NCBI RefSeq assembly: GCF_003112695.1
Contig: NZ_BFBP01000004.1
Span: 36,678 to 82,799, forward strand
DNA: 46,122 bases
Direction: 5' to 3'
DNA from: Azospira sp. I13
GTDB lineage: Bacteria; Pseudomonadota; Gammaproteobacteria; Burkholderiales; Rhodocyclaceae
In this document: one piece after another, positions 33,890 to 41,756 of the stretch
How positions within the stretch are numbered: the stretch's first letter is position 1
Layout: each line of letters opens with the position of its first letter
Notes under the pieces: model-generated
Database searches by the model: none
What the model was told of the DNA's origin: nothing
The model's input: the letters and a program-made list of their open reading frames with translations, nothing else
Translations under genes and position numbers: made by a program

Positions 33890-34669
33890 ATGGCCAAGCG
33901 CACCGTCAAGATCGGCATTTCCGCCCGCCTTTACCACCCCCGGCCCGAGAGCGTCGGGCTGCTGGGCAAGACCCTGCAATACCTGGAACAGTCCGTCGCC
34001 CACTGGGTCATGTCCCGGGACGTGCTGGTGTTCATGGTGCCCTCCATCGTCCAGGACAGCCCCATGCAGCGCAGCAACATGCGCCTGGCCGACTACGTCG
34101 GTGCCCTGGATGGCCTGGTGCTGCAAGGCGGTACCGACCTTTCCCCCTTGAGCTACGGCGAGGAGCCCCTCTCTCCCGAGTGGGCCGGCGACCGGGTGCG
34201 GGACGCCTACGAGATGGAGTTGCTGCACGAGTTCATGGAGGCGGGTAAGCCGGTGCTCGGCATCTGCCGCGGCCTGCAACTGATCAACGTGGCCCTGGGC
34301 GGCAGCCTGCACCAGGACATTCCCAGTCTGGTGGCAGGCGCCATCGCCCACGAAGCGCCGGAATACGACCGCCACAGCCACCCCGTGCAGTTCACCGAAG
34401 GCGGCCTGCTGGCCCGGCTTTACCCGGAGCAGACGGGCGGCCAGGTGGTTTCCATCCACCACCAGGCGGTGAAGGTGCTGGGCAAGGATCTGGCGGTGGA
34501 AGCCAGTGCCGCCGACGGCATGGTGGAAGCTCTGCGCTGGACCGGCAAAGGCTTCGTCGTCGGCCTGCAATGGCACCCGGAATTCCACACCCCGGGCAAG
34601 GGCGAACTGCTGGATGGGGAGCCGCTGCTGCAGGCGTTTCTGGACGAGGCGAAGAAGCGGCGGTGGTAG
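33890..34669 (+). CDS. Class I gamma-glutamyl hydrolase (PuuD-like, peptidase C26)
   Basis: The 259-residue cytoplasmic enzyme has the class I glutamine-amidotransferase fold with its triad: Cys126 in GICRGLQLINV, His229 and Glu231 in QWHPEF. The GGTDLSP and SLHQDIPS segments are typical of the PuuD (gamma-glutamyl-GABA hydrolase) branch. Its true substrate may be gamma-glutamyl-GABA or another gamma-glutamyl amine. The ribosome site GAGAGGAG precedes the ATG. No other puu genes are near, so polyamine breakdown is not supported by context. Its neighbour ybdK is a gamma-glutamyl-forming ligase. Confidence 0.9.
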   Translation: MAKRTVKIGISARLYHPRPESVGLLGKTLQYLEQSVAHWVMSRDVLVFMVPSIVQDSPMQRSNMRLADYVGALDGLVLQGGTDLSPLSYGEEPLSPEWAGDRVRDAYEMELLHEFMEAGKPVLGICRGLQLINVALGGSLHQDIPSLVAGAIAHEAPEYDRHSHPVQFTEGGLLARLYPEQTGGQVVSIHHQAVKVLGKDLAVEASAADGMVEALRWTGKGFVVGLQWHPEFHTPGKGELLDGEPLLQAFLDEAKKRRW

Positions 34670-34785
34670 GGGGCTGGTGCGGCGACGGCGACTCCTTGGC
34701 GGGGCTTGGCCAGGTCTACACGGCCTGGCGGTGGCAATTCCTCTATCCTTGGCGCTTTGGTCATTGCCATTGAGGACAACACGCC

Positions 34786-35088
34786 ATGCCTTATCTGCTG
34801 CAAGTCGATTTTCCCTACCCCGGCCCCTGGGGCGACGAGATGACCGCCGCCCTGCGCGGCCTGGCCGAATCCATTGCCGGGGAGCCGGGGCTGATCTGGA
34901 AGTTGTGGACCGAGAATCCGGCTGCCAACGAGGCCGGCGGCATCTACCTGTTTCAGGATCTGCCGAGTGCGGAGGCCTATCTGGCCATGCACACCGCGCG
35001 GCTGAAGGGTTTTGGCGTCCCCCAGGTGAATGGCAAGATTTTTCAGGTCAATGAGACCTTGTCCCGCATTGACCGGGCGCCCCTGTAG
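34786..35088 (+). CDS. YdhR-like monooxygenase-family protein
   Basis: The 100-residue protein resembles E. coli YdhR, a small dimeric ferredoxin-like fold of the ABM/heme-oxygenase-like group. LLQVDFPYPGPWGDEM begins the first strand, GLIWKLWTENPAANEAGGIYLF is the central strand pair, and SAEAYLAMHTARLKGFGV is the helix. No enzymatic residue can be assigned. It follows the hydrolase gene by 116 bases, and an operon is possible but not certain. GAGGA lies 10 bases before the ATG. Confidence 0.85.
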   Translation: MPYLLQVDFPYPGPWGDEMTAALRGLAESIAGEPGLIWKLWTENPAANEAGGIYLFQDLPSAEAYLAMHTARLKGFGVPQVNGKIFQVNETLSRIDRAPL

Positions 35089-35165
35089 TCCAGCCGGGGA
35101 TCAGCCAGGGCAGGCCGGTAATGGCCCTTTGTAACCCTGGGTGCGGTACTCCCGGACCTTCCTGA

Positions 35166-36356
35166 CTAGAGGGGTAGCTGTCCCTGAACGGCTTCCCTGC
35201 GGGCATCGTGTTCCTCCCGGGGCAGCAGGGTGCTGGCCCGCACCCCCAACAAGCGCAGGCGCTGTTCCAGGGGCACCCGTTTCAGGCATTCGCCGGCAGC
35301 CTTGCGGATGGTGCGGGGATCGGCGGTGGGGGCGTTCAGGGTGAGGTCCCGGGTGACGCTGCGGAAGTCGGCGTAGCGTAGCTTGATGCCGATGGTGCGG
35401 GCGACGTAGCCCTGGCGTTGCAGGTCGTCGGCGACCCGCCGGCAGAGGTCGGTGAATATTTCCGAGAGTTCGGCCCGGTCCTGCCTGGCGTGGAGGTCCC
35501 GCTCGAAGGTGCTTTCCCGGCTTAAGGACTTGGGTTCCCGGCGGGTGGTGAGGGGGCGGTCATCGAGGCCGTGGGCGGCCCGGTGCAGCCACAGGCCGGT
35601 GCTGCGGCCGAAGTGTTCCACCAGCAGTTCCGGGGCGGCCGCCGCCAGTTCGCCGACGCTGTGAATGCCCAACCGGGCCAGCTTTTCGCTGGCTTTGGGG
35701 CCGATGCCGTTGATCTTTTTGGCGGCCAGGGGCCAGATGCGGCTGGGGATATCCGCCATGCCCAGCAGGGTGATGCCGTCGGGCTTGTCCAGGTCGGAGC
35801 AGATTTTTGCCAGGAGCTTGTTGGGAGCGATGCCGATGGAGCAGCTGAGGCCGGTGGCCTGGTGCACTGCGGCCTTGAGGCGCCGGGCCAGGGTGAGGCT
35901 GTCTTCCTCGTGCCGGCTGAGGTCGATGTAGATTTCGTCGATGCCCCGGTCTTCGATTTCCGGCGCGATGGTGCGGACGGCGGCCTTGAAGCGGCGGGAG
36001 TAATCCCGGTAGGCCTCGAAATTGGCAGGCAGGAGAATGGCGTCCGGCGCCAGGGCGGCTGCCTTCATCATGCCCATGGCGGAGAACACGCCGAGGGCAC
36101 GGGCCTCGTAGGTGGAGGTGGTGATGACGCCGCGCCCCACGTAGTCCCGCAGGCGGGCGAAACGGAAGCTGCCGTCGGCCAGGCGCTGGGGCCGGTCGGC
36201 GCTGCGGCCTCCCACCACCACGGGTTGGCCCCGCAGTTCCGGGTAATGCAGCAGTTCCACGGAGGCGAAGAAGGCATCCATGTCGAGATGGGCGATGCGC
36301 CGGGGTATGGCCGAATCGGGAGCTGCAGCGGGCAGGGCAGGCACAGGGGAGGGCAT
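35166..36356 (-). CDS. dinB: DNA polymerase IV
   Basis: The 396-residue Y-family polymerase copies past damaged DNA. Catalytic acids are visible: Asp25 in HLDMDAFF and Asp140-Glu141 in RGIDEIYID. An insertion of about 20 residues (about 52-74, between VVVGGRS and GRGVITT) is longer than in E. coli. From family knowledge, this insertion occurs in several betaproteobacterial DinB proteins. The last residues QGQLPL resemble the beta-clamp-binding QLxLF tail. A LexA box 72 bases upstream shows SOS control. The N-terminal 20 residues (PSPVPALPAAAPDSAIPRR) are a flexible lead. Confidence 0.94.
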   Translation of the reverse strand: MPSPVPALPAAAPDSAIPRRIAHLDMDAFFASVELLHYPELRGQPVVVGGRSADRPQRLADGSFRFARLRDYVGRGVITTSTYEARALGVFSAMGMMKAAALAPDAILLPANFEAYRDYSRRFKAAVRTIAPEIEDRGIDEIYIDLSRHEEDSLTLARRLKAAVHQATGLSCSIGIAPNKLLAKICSDLDKPDGITLLGMADIPSRIWPLAAKKINGIGPKASEKLARLGIHSVGELAAAAPELLVEHFGRSTGLWLHRAAHGLDDRPLTTRREPKSLSRESTFERDLHARQDRAELSEIFTDLCRRVADDLQRQGYVARTIGIKLRYADFRSVTRDLTLNAPTADPRTIRKAAGECLKRVPLEQRLRLLGVRASTLLPREEHDARREAVQGQLPL

Positions 36357-36428
36357 GGTGCGTCGGGCGGCCCTGGGGTTGTCCCAGGTCGCCCCGGTAT
36401 CAGGGAACGGGGTGGCGGATCGCCATTG

Positions 36429-36448
36429 TACTGTATAAAAGACCAGTT
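36429..36448 (-). promoter_or_regulatory. LexA (SOS) box upstream of dinB
   Basis: TACTGTATAAAAGACCAGTT matches the CTGT-N8-ACAG LexA operator with one mismatch in the inverted half (CCAG), and shares 14 of 20 positions with the full palindromic consensus. It lies 72 bases before the dinB start, in an AT-rich pocket, as expected for a SOS promoter. Confidence 0.82.
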
Positions 36449-36523
36449 AATGGATGTGGGGAGGCCGGTGTGCCCGATGGGCCTTTCCCGCCGTTCCCCC
36501 TGCGGCGGCCCCAGGGCAGGGGG

Positions 36524-36916
36524 CTAGCGGTTGATGGGGGTGCAGATTTCCACCAGGGTGCCGTCGGGGCAGCGGACAAAGGCTACGGTTTGCCCCCAGG
36601 GCACCTCTTTGGGCGGGGTCACGGCCGTGGCGCCGGCGGCCACGGCCTTGGCGTAGGCGGCGGGCACGTCATCGGTGAACAGGCCGATTTCGAAGGTGGG
36701 CACCTGGGCAGTGGCGGCGGAATGGGCCTGGTCGGCCGGCAGCAGTTCGGCGATCAGGGAATGGGCGGCAAAGGCGATGCAGGTGGCGCCGGTCTCCAGT
36801 TCGCCATAGACCGCCGTGGGGTCGAGAAAGCGCTGTTGCAGGCCGAAGGCCCGGGTGAAGAAGGCGAGGGAAGCCGGAACGTCGGCAACGTAAATGATGG
36901 TGTAGCCGAATTGCAT
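36524..36916 (-). CDS. VOC-family (glyoxalase/dioxygenase-like) protein
   Basis: The 130-residue protein has the vicinal-oxygen-chelate fold pattern: a FGYTIIYVADVPASLAFFTRAFGL start (paraphrased), then a central RFLDPTAVYGELETG and GQTVAFVRCPDGTLVEI at the end. Such proteins include glyoxalases and resistance proteins. Metal ligands are not clear enough to assign a substrate. AGGAG precedes the ATG. It follows the reductase-like gene by 33 bases on the same strand, so the two probably share a transcript. Confidence 0.88.
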   Translation of the reverse strand: MQFGYTIIYVADVPASLAFFTRAFGLQQRFLDPTAVYGELETGATCIAFAAHSLIAELLPADQAHSAATAQVPTFEIGLFTDDVPAAYAKAVAAGATAVTPPKEVPWGQTVAFVRCPDGTLVEICTPINR

Positions 36917-36949
36917 GGCGGTCTCCTGGGGTGGGAAAGCAGGGGGAAG

Positions 36950-37537
36950 TCAGGGGCGGGGAAGGCTGCGGTAGGTGCTTTGCACGAAGCCGTTGGCGTA
37001 GCTGCGGGTTTCCTGGTGAGTCAGGGGGATGTCCTGGGGCGTTGGGCCGAAGAGGGGAATGCCCTGGCCGAGGAGGAGGGGAATGCGGGTGAGGGTCAGG
37101 GTGTCGATGCAGCCGGCGGCGAGAAAGCGGCGGATGGTGTCGCCGCCGTCGATGTAGAGGCGGCGATGGCCCCGTTGTCCCAGCCATGCCATCAATTCCA
37201 CTGGGTCGGCGAGCTGGCTGCCGAGAGCCATGATGCTGTCAGGCAGGCCCGGTGGCAGAGGCAGGGGGTTGCGGCTCAGCACGAAGACCGGCAGGCGGCC
37301 GTAGGGCCAGGCGCCAAAGCTGAGTACCTTGTCGAAACTGTGCCGCCCCATGACGAGGCCGTCCACCGTGGCCATGAAGGCGGCGTAGCCGAAGTCTTCC
37401 TCCCCCTGCTGCCCATTGGCATTGGCGTCCTCCAGCCAGTCCAGGCCGCCGTCGGGGCGGGCGATGAAGCCATCCAGGCTGGTGGCGATGAAGACGGCGC
37501 CGCGGGCAGTGCCGGTGGGCGGGGGAGTGTCGGGCAT
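36950..37537 (-). CDS. Dihydrofolate-reductase-family (RibD C-terminal type) protein
   Basis: The 195-residue protein has the RibD_C fold used by nucleotide-dependent reductases: AVFIATSLDGFIARPDGGLDWL (paraphrased start), a VDGLVMGRHSFDKVLSFG block for cofactor binding, and LYIDGGDTIRRFLAAGCIDTL near the end. The cofactor is presumably NADPH. Members often reduce pyrimidine or riboflavin precursors, but the free-standing type is mostly uncharacterised. The start gives a short Pro-rich lead. It heads a two-gene unit with the VOC gene. Confidence 0.85.
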   Translation of the reverse strand: MPDTPPPTGTARGAVFIATSLDGFIARPDGGLDWLEDANANGQQGEEDFGYAAFMATVDGLVMGRHSFDKVLSFGAWPYGRLPVFVLSRNPLPLPPGLPDSIMALGSQLADPVELMAWLGQRGHRRLYIDGGDTIRRFLAAGCIDTLTLTRIPLLLGQGIPLFGPTPQDIPLTHQETRSYANGFVQSTYRSLPRP

Positions 37538-37604
37538 GGGCGTCAGGCATCAAGGCGGGGAAACCCATTGTAGTCGGCCTGCCTGGGCCTGAAACCCTAA
37601 GTGT

Positions 37605-37618
37605 TTTCCCTACGGAAA
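37605..37618. promoter_or_regulatory. TTTCC-N4-GGAAA palindrome before the NhaD-like gene, candidate operator
   Basis: TTTCC (37605-37609) and GGAAA (37614-37618) form a palindrome 51 bases before the start codon. A closely similar site with spacer 5 occurs at 41624-41638 before the antiporter at 41757. Both read TTTCCCTA and are followed by GGAAAGG. It is a candidate site for the FixJ-type regulator encoded between them. Confidence 0.45.
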
Positions 37619-37669
37619 GGGCCTAGGGGCGGGTGATAAAATCCGCCGCACAAAAATCAGGAGCAAACC

Positions 37670-39049
37670 ATGCTGTCAACTTCCTCTCGCTTAGGGGTGC
37701 GCCCCCTGGCCCTGCTGGCCGCCGGCCTGGCTTTTCCCCTGTCGGCCCTGGCTGCCGGCCCGGTGATGGTGGGGAGCATTCCCCTGGATTTCATCCTCTT
37801 CGGCCTGACCTTGCTGGGCGTGGCCCTGTTCCACAACTACACCCTCTACGTCGGCCTCACCGGCGTGACGGTGATCAGCCTGTACAAAATTTTCATCGCC
37901 GGCTTCAAGACCGGCGTGGGCTTTGCCGGTTTTGCGGCCCACCTGGGCCATGAGTTCGTCACCCTCTCCAACCTGCTGTGCCTGCTCATGGGCTTTGCCC
38001 TGCTCTCGCGCCACTTCGAGAAAAGCCACGTGCCGGTGATCCTGCCCAAGTATCTGCCGGGGGAGTGGAAGGGCGGCTTCGTGCTGTTGGTGATGGTTTT
38101 CGTGCTGTCTTCCTTCCTCGATAACATCGCCGCCGCCCTGATCGGCGGTGCCATGGCCCACCAGCTGTTCAAGGGCAAGGTCCATGTGGGTTACCTGGCC
38201 GGCATCGTCGCCGCCTCCAATGCTGGTGGTTCCGGTTCCGTGGTGGGGGATACCACCACCACCATGATGTGGATCGCAGGCATCCCACCCCATATCGTGC
38301 TGGATGCCTATGTGGCGGCCATCGTCGCCCTGCTCATCGTTGCGTTCGTGGCTTCCAAGCAGCAGCACGCTTACTCCCCCATCATCAAGGGCGGCCACCA
38401 GCACACCAAGATCGACTGGGCCCGGGTTGGCATCGTCGGCATGATTCTGGTGTTCGCCATCAGCGCCAACGTGCTGGTGAACATCAACTTCCCGGAAGAG
38501 GCGGACCATTTCCCCTTCATCGGCGTTGCCGTGTGGCTGGCCATCCTGATTTCCACCGCCATTCGCCGGCCCGACTGGGAAGTGCTGCCGGAAACCTTCA
38601 AGGGCTCGGTCTTCCTGCTCTCCCTGGTGACCTGCGCTTCCATGATGCCGGTGGAAGAACTGCCCGGCGCCTCCTGGCAGACCGCCCTGGGCCTGGGGTT
38701 CGTCTCCGCCGTCTTCGACAATATCCCGCTGACGGCCCTGGCCCTGAAACAGGGCGGTTACGACTGGGGCTTCCTGGCCTACGCCGTGGGCTTTGGCGGC
38801 TCCATGGTGTGGTTCGGCTCCTCTGCCGGCGTGGCGCTTTCCAACATGTTCCCCGAAGCCAAGTCCGTGGGTAACTGGCTGCGCCACGGCTGGCACGTGG
38901 CCCTGGCCTATGTGGTGGGCTTCTTCGTGCTGCTGGCCGTGCTGGGCTGGCACCCCGATGCCGACCATAAGGCCCCTGCCGCCACTGTGGTTGCGCCGTC
39001 CGTTGAAACTGCTCCCACTGTTCCCGTCGCCGAGGCTGCCAAGCCCTGA
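37670..39049 (+). CDS. NhaD/ArsB-superfamily Na+/H+ antiporter-like permease
   Basis: The 459-residue inner-membrane protein has a signal-like N-terminus (residues 1-30) and about 11 helices. LFHNYTLYVGLTG, FVLSSFLDNIAAALIGGAMA, SNAGGSGSVVGDTTTTMMWIAG and FDNIPLTALALKQGG match the ion-transporter superfamily: two D-N helical motifs (Asp-Asn-Ile) in inverted halves, as in NhaD-type Na+/H+ antiporters. A soluble His/Lys loop lies in the middle. The C-terminus ends in an Ala/Pro/Val-rich tail. AGGAG sits 7 bases before the ATG. A GATAAAAT sequence upstream (37636-37643) could be a -10 box. A strong terminator follows. Citrate or dicarboxylate transport is a possible alternative. Confidence 0.8.
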   Translation: MLSTSSRLGVRPLALLAAGLAFPLSALAAGPVMVGSIPLDFILFGLTLLGVALFHNYTLYVGLTGVTVISLYKIFIAGFKTGVGFAGFAAHLGHEFVTLSNLLCLLMGFALLSRHFEKSHVPVILPKYLPGEWKGGFVLLVMVFVLSSFLDNIAAALIGGAMAHQLFKGKVHVGYLAGIVAASNAGGSGSVVGDTTTTMMWIAGIPPHIVLDAYVAAIVALLIVAFVASKQQHAYSPIIKGGHQHTKIDWARVGIVGMILVFAISANVLVNINFPEEADHFPFIGVAVWLAILISTAIRRPDWEVLPETFKGSVFLLSLVTCASMMPVEELPGASWQTALGLGFVSAVFDNIPLTALALKQGGYDWGFLAYAVGFGGSMVWFGSSAGVALSNMFPEAKSVGNWLRHGWHVALAYVVGFFVLLAVLGWHPDADHKAPAATVVAPSVETAPTVPVAEAAKP

Positions 39050-39111
39050 CGCCACTCCCGACAGCGGCCCGGGGTTCCCGGGGGCGGCTGTCGGTGCAGT
39101 CCCCAATCCGC

Positions 39112-39159
39112 CATGCCCGACCGCGCCATCCCGTGCGCGGCTCGGGCATGTTGTTTTTT
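39112..39159 (+). terminator. Rho-independent terminator after the NhaD-like gene
   Basis: CATGCCCGA (39112-39120) pairs with TCGGGCATG (39142-39150), extended inward by CCGCG/CGCGG, and is followed by TTGTTTTTT. A second upstream stem CCGACAGC/GCTGTCGG (39058-39094) may pause polymerase. It ends the antiporter transcript before the histidine kinase gene. Confidence 0.9.
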
Positions 39160-39226
39160 ACCCCTCCGTCATCCACCGCACGGGAAACCTGGGCCATGAG
39201 TGCCGGTCAAATGTAAGTGCAAATGC

Positions 39227-39234
39227 GTACGTAG
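39227..39234 (+). promoter_or_regulatory. GTACGTAG motif before the kinase gene, FixJ-type site candidate
   Basis: GTACGTAG fits the GTAMGTAG motif selected by FixJ-type regulators and contains the palindrome TACGTA. It lies 44 bases before the kinase ATG. Autoregulation by the adjacent FixJ-type regulator is an inference. Confidence 0.35.
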
Positions 39235-39278
39235 CCCGGCAGACCCGCTCCCACAAGGTTTTCGGGCATCATCCGTCT

Positions 39279-40922
39279 ATGACTTTCGCCCGGTTTTTTC
39301 GCCTTCCGCCCACCCCTGCGTTGAGCCCCGCTCGGGCCTTCTCCGTAGGGGCCGTGTACCTGGCGTTCTACCTCCTGCTGGACTGGATCAGTTTCATCCA
39401 TCCCCTGCCGGCTTTCGAGGTGACGCCCTGGAATCCCCCTCCCGGGGTCAGCCTGGCCCTGCTGCTGGCCTTCGGCATGGAGTTCTGGCCCCTGTCCCTG
39501 GTCGCCGTCTGGCTGGGCAACGTGACGGTGCACGGCATGGCGGTGTGGTCCCTGGAAACCCTCCTCTTGACCCTGGTGGTGGCCGGCGGCTACGGCCTGC
39601 TGGCGGCCCTGCTGCACCGCTTCGGCGGCGCCGACTTGCGGGAGCGCGGCGGCCTGCCCCGCTTCATCGCCCAGCTGGCGGCGATGGCCCTGGTCCTCGG
39701 CGGCCTCTACCTGCTGGTGGTGACCTTCTTCCTCGAAGCGCCCCAAAGCGGTTTCGCCTATGCCCTGGTGCGCTACTGGGTGGGGGATTCCATTGGTGTG
39801 CTGGTGACTACGCCCCTGCTGCTGGCAGTGCTGCGGCCCGGCCACTGGGGCTTCATCCAGACCCGGGAATTCGCCCTCCAGGCCCTGGCCGTGGTGCTCT
39901 CCCTGGTGGTGGTCTTCGGCCTGCCGTGGACCGATGAATTCAAGTATTTCTACCTGCTCTTCCTGCCCCTGACGTGGATTTCCCTACGCCACGGCCTGGA
40001 GGGGGCGTGCCTCACCCTGGCCCTGATCCAGGTGGGCCTCATCGTCAGCGCCCAGTGGCTGGGCTATAAGGGCGGCACGGTGCAGGAGATGCAGTTCCTC
40101 ATGGCTTCCCTGGCCATCACCGGCCTCACCCTGGGGGTTACCGCCAGTGCCCGCAAGGCGGCGGAATCCGAATTGCAGCGGGCCCTGCGCCTGGCCGCGG
40201 CGGGGGAAATGGCCTCGGCCCTGGCCCACGAACTCAACCAGCCCCTGACTGCCGTGGCCAACTACGCCCGGGCCGGCCAGTTGCTGCTGGAGGCCGGCCG
40301 CAGCGGCGACATTTCCGACGTGCTCGACAAGGTGGCGACGGAAGCCCGGCGGGCCGGCGCCGTGGTGCGCCGCTTGCGGGATTTCTTCAAGACTGGCCAC
40401 ACCCGCCGGGACCCGGTGGCCATCCTGCCCCTGGTGGTGGAAACCATCGGCGAGGTGGAGGAACGGGCACGGCGTCAGAGCTGTCGACTGGAGTACGCCA
40501 TTCCCGCCGACCTGCCGCCGGTGCGGGGCGACGGGGTGCAGCTCCAGGTGGTGCTGCGCAACCTGCTGATCAACGCCCTGGATGCCGTGGCCCCCGAATC
40601 CATGGGCAGCCTGGACGAGGACCCGGAGGTGACCCTGGCGGCCCATCGGGAAGGCGACGAAGTGCTGATCCAGGTGGTGGATAACGGCCCGGGCATCCTG
40701 CCCCAGTTCCGCGACCGCCTGTTCGACCCCTTCGCCACCAGCAAGCCCCAGGGCATGGGGCTGGGCCTGGCCATCAGCCGGGCCATCGTTGAAGCCCACG
40801 GCGGACGCCTGTGGGCCGAATCGCCTTCGGCCGGAGGCAGCCGCTTCTGCCTGGCATTGCCGCTGCACCATTCCGTCCACTCTGTTTCTGTAAAACCGCT
40901 GCCTGTGAAAGGAGCCCCATGA
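39279..40922 (+). CDS. MASE1-domain sensor histidine kinase
   Basis: The 547-residue inner-membrane kinase has a MASE1-type N-terminus with about eight helices (residues 15-270) and then a cytoplasmic kinase. The phosphoacceptor is His317 in ALAHELNQPLTAVANYARAG. The ATP-binding boxes are NLLINALDAV (N), DNGPGI (G1), GMGLGLAISRAIVEAHGG (G2). MASE1 domains sense unknown, probably membrane or periplasmic, signals. ATG 39279 is preferred because the in-frame upstream stretch to 38793 overlaps the previous gene. It overlaps the regulator gene by four bases (ATGA), so the two are translationally coupled. Confidence 0.92.
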   Translation: MTFARFFRLPPTPALSPARAFSVGAVYLAFYLLLDWISFIHPLPAFEVTPWNPPPGVSLALLLAFGMEFWPLSLVAVWLGNVTVHGMAVWSLETLLLTLVVAGGYGLLAALLHRFGGADLRERGGLPRFIAQLAAMALVLGGLYLLVVTFFLEAPQSGFAYALVRYWVGDSIGVLVTTPLLLAVLRPGHWGFIQTREFALQALAVVLSLVVVFGLPWTDEFKYFYLLFLPLTWISLRHGLEGACLTLALIQVGLIVSAQWLGYKGGTVQEMQFLMASLAITGLTLGVTASARKAAESELQRALRLAAAGEMASALAHELNQPLTAVANYARAGQLLLEAGRSGDISDVLDKVATEARRAGAVVRRLRDFFKTGHTRRDPVAILPLVVETIGEVEERARRQSCRLEYAIPADLPPVRGDGVQLQVVLRNLLINALDAVAPESMGSLDEDPEVTLAAHREGDEVLIQVVDNGPGILPQFRDRLFDPFATSKPQGMGLGLAISRAIVEAHGGRLWAESPSAGGSRFCLALPLHHSVHSVSVKPLPVKGAP

Positions 40923-41566
40923 ACCTCAACCTTCCCCCCAACGCACCCACCGTCTTCGTGGTGGATGACGATGCCGCCATCCGGGATTCACTCTCCCTGC
41001 TGCTCAATCTGAAGGGATACCGGGTCCAGGCCTACGGCTCCGCCGAAGATTTCCTGGCGGCCTGCAATACCGAAGCCGCCGGCTGCCTCATCGCCGACGT
41101 GCGCCTGCCCGGCATGGATGGCCTTTCCCTCCAGTCCACCCTGACCGAGCAGGGCGTGCAACTGCCGGTGATCGTCATCTCCGCCCATGGCGACGCTTCC
41201 ACTGCCCGCACCGCCTTCAAGGCCCAGGCCGTGGATTTCCTCGAGAAGCCCATCGACGACAACCAGCTCTTCAATGCCGTCAGCACCGCCCTGGCCCAGG
41301 ATGCAGCGCGGCGCAAGGAAGAGGCCACCGGCGCCGAAATGCGCGACCGCCTGGAGCGCCTTTCCCGCCGCGAGCGGGAAGTCATGCGCCTGGCCGCCGC
41401 CGGCAAGTCCAACCGGGAAATCGGCGAACTGCTCGGCATCAGCCCCCGTACCGTGGAGGTCTACAAGGCCCGCATGATGGAAAAGCTGCAGGCCCGCAAC
41501 CTCTCCGAACTGGTGCGCATCGTGGTGCAGTTCGACAGCCCGGAGCTGGAGGCCGTGGCTGCCTGA
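40919..41566 (+). CDS. FixJ/NarL-family response regulator
   Basis: The 215-residue regulator has a receiver domain (about 10-125) with the phosphorylation site Asp60 in LIADVRLPGMDG and Lys at the FLEKPID turn. A LuxR-type helix-turn-helix (about 148-205) follows, with LSRREREVMRLAAAGKSNREIGELLGISPRTVEVYKARMM (paraphrased). The fold, linker length and KPID turn place it with FixJ. The ATG overlaps the kinase stop. It likely regulates genes for the flanking antiporters, because similar TTTCC/GGAAA palindromes lie before both, and perhaps its own operon through GTACGTAG at 39227. Confidence 0.92.
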   Translation: MNLNLPPNAPTVFVVDDDAAIRDSLSLLLNLKGYRVQAYGSAEDFLAACNTEAAGCLIADVRLPGMDGLSLQSTLTEQGVQLPVIVISAHGDASTARTAFKAQAVDFLEKPIDDNQLFNAVSTALAQDAARRKEEATGAEMRDRLERLSRREREVMRLAAAGKSNREIGELLGISPRTVEVYKARMMEKLQARNLSELVRIVVQFDSPELEAVAA

Positions 41567-41600
41567 AAGCCGCAGCCGGTCTTTCTTTCTGGATTAGTAT

Positions 41601-41689
41601 GGTGCCGTACGCAGACGGACGAATTTCCCTAGAGGAAAGGTGCCACTACCATGGAAAGGCTTGCAACAAGCGATCCTTTAGGTTGTAAC
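41601..41689 (+). promoter_or_regulatory. Structured promoter/leader before the antiporter gene (candidate operator or riboswitch)
   Basis: Several helices can form: ATGGT/ACCAT (41600-41604 with 41647-41651), TTTCC/GGAAA (41624-41638), AAAGG-CTTG-caa-CAAG-CCTTT (41655-41679) and GGTT/AACC (41681-41690). This is followed by a terminator at 41698. TTGCAA (41661-41666) and TGTAAC (41684-41689), 17 bases apart, could be -35/-10. Two readings are possible: an operator-promoter for the FixJ-type regulator, or an RNA leader such as a cation-sensing riboswitch. Sequence alone does not decide. Confidence 0.4.
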
Positions 41690-41697
41690 CTCGTGCG

Positions 41698-41734
41698 GCC
41701 CGCTGCCGTCTCTCCGGCAGCGGGCATCTCTTTT
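41698..41734 (+). terminator. Rho-independent terminator in front of the antiporter gene
   Basis: An 11-bp perfect stem (GCCCGCTGCCG / CGGCAGCGGGC, 41698-41725) with a 6-base loop is followed by ATCTCTTTT. It ends 22 bases before the antiporter start. It can end the kinase/regulator transcript and, if the promoter at 41661-41689 is real, would also be a leader attenuator for the antiporter. Confidence 0.8.
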
Positions 41735-41756
41735 CCGCTGTTCCCTGGATACCCCG

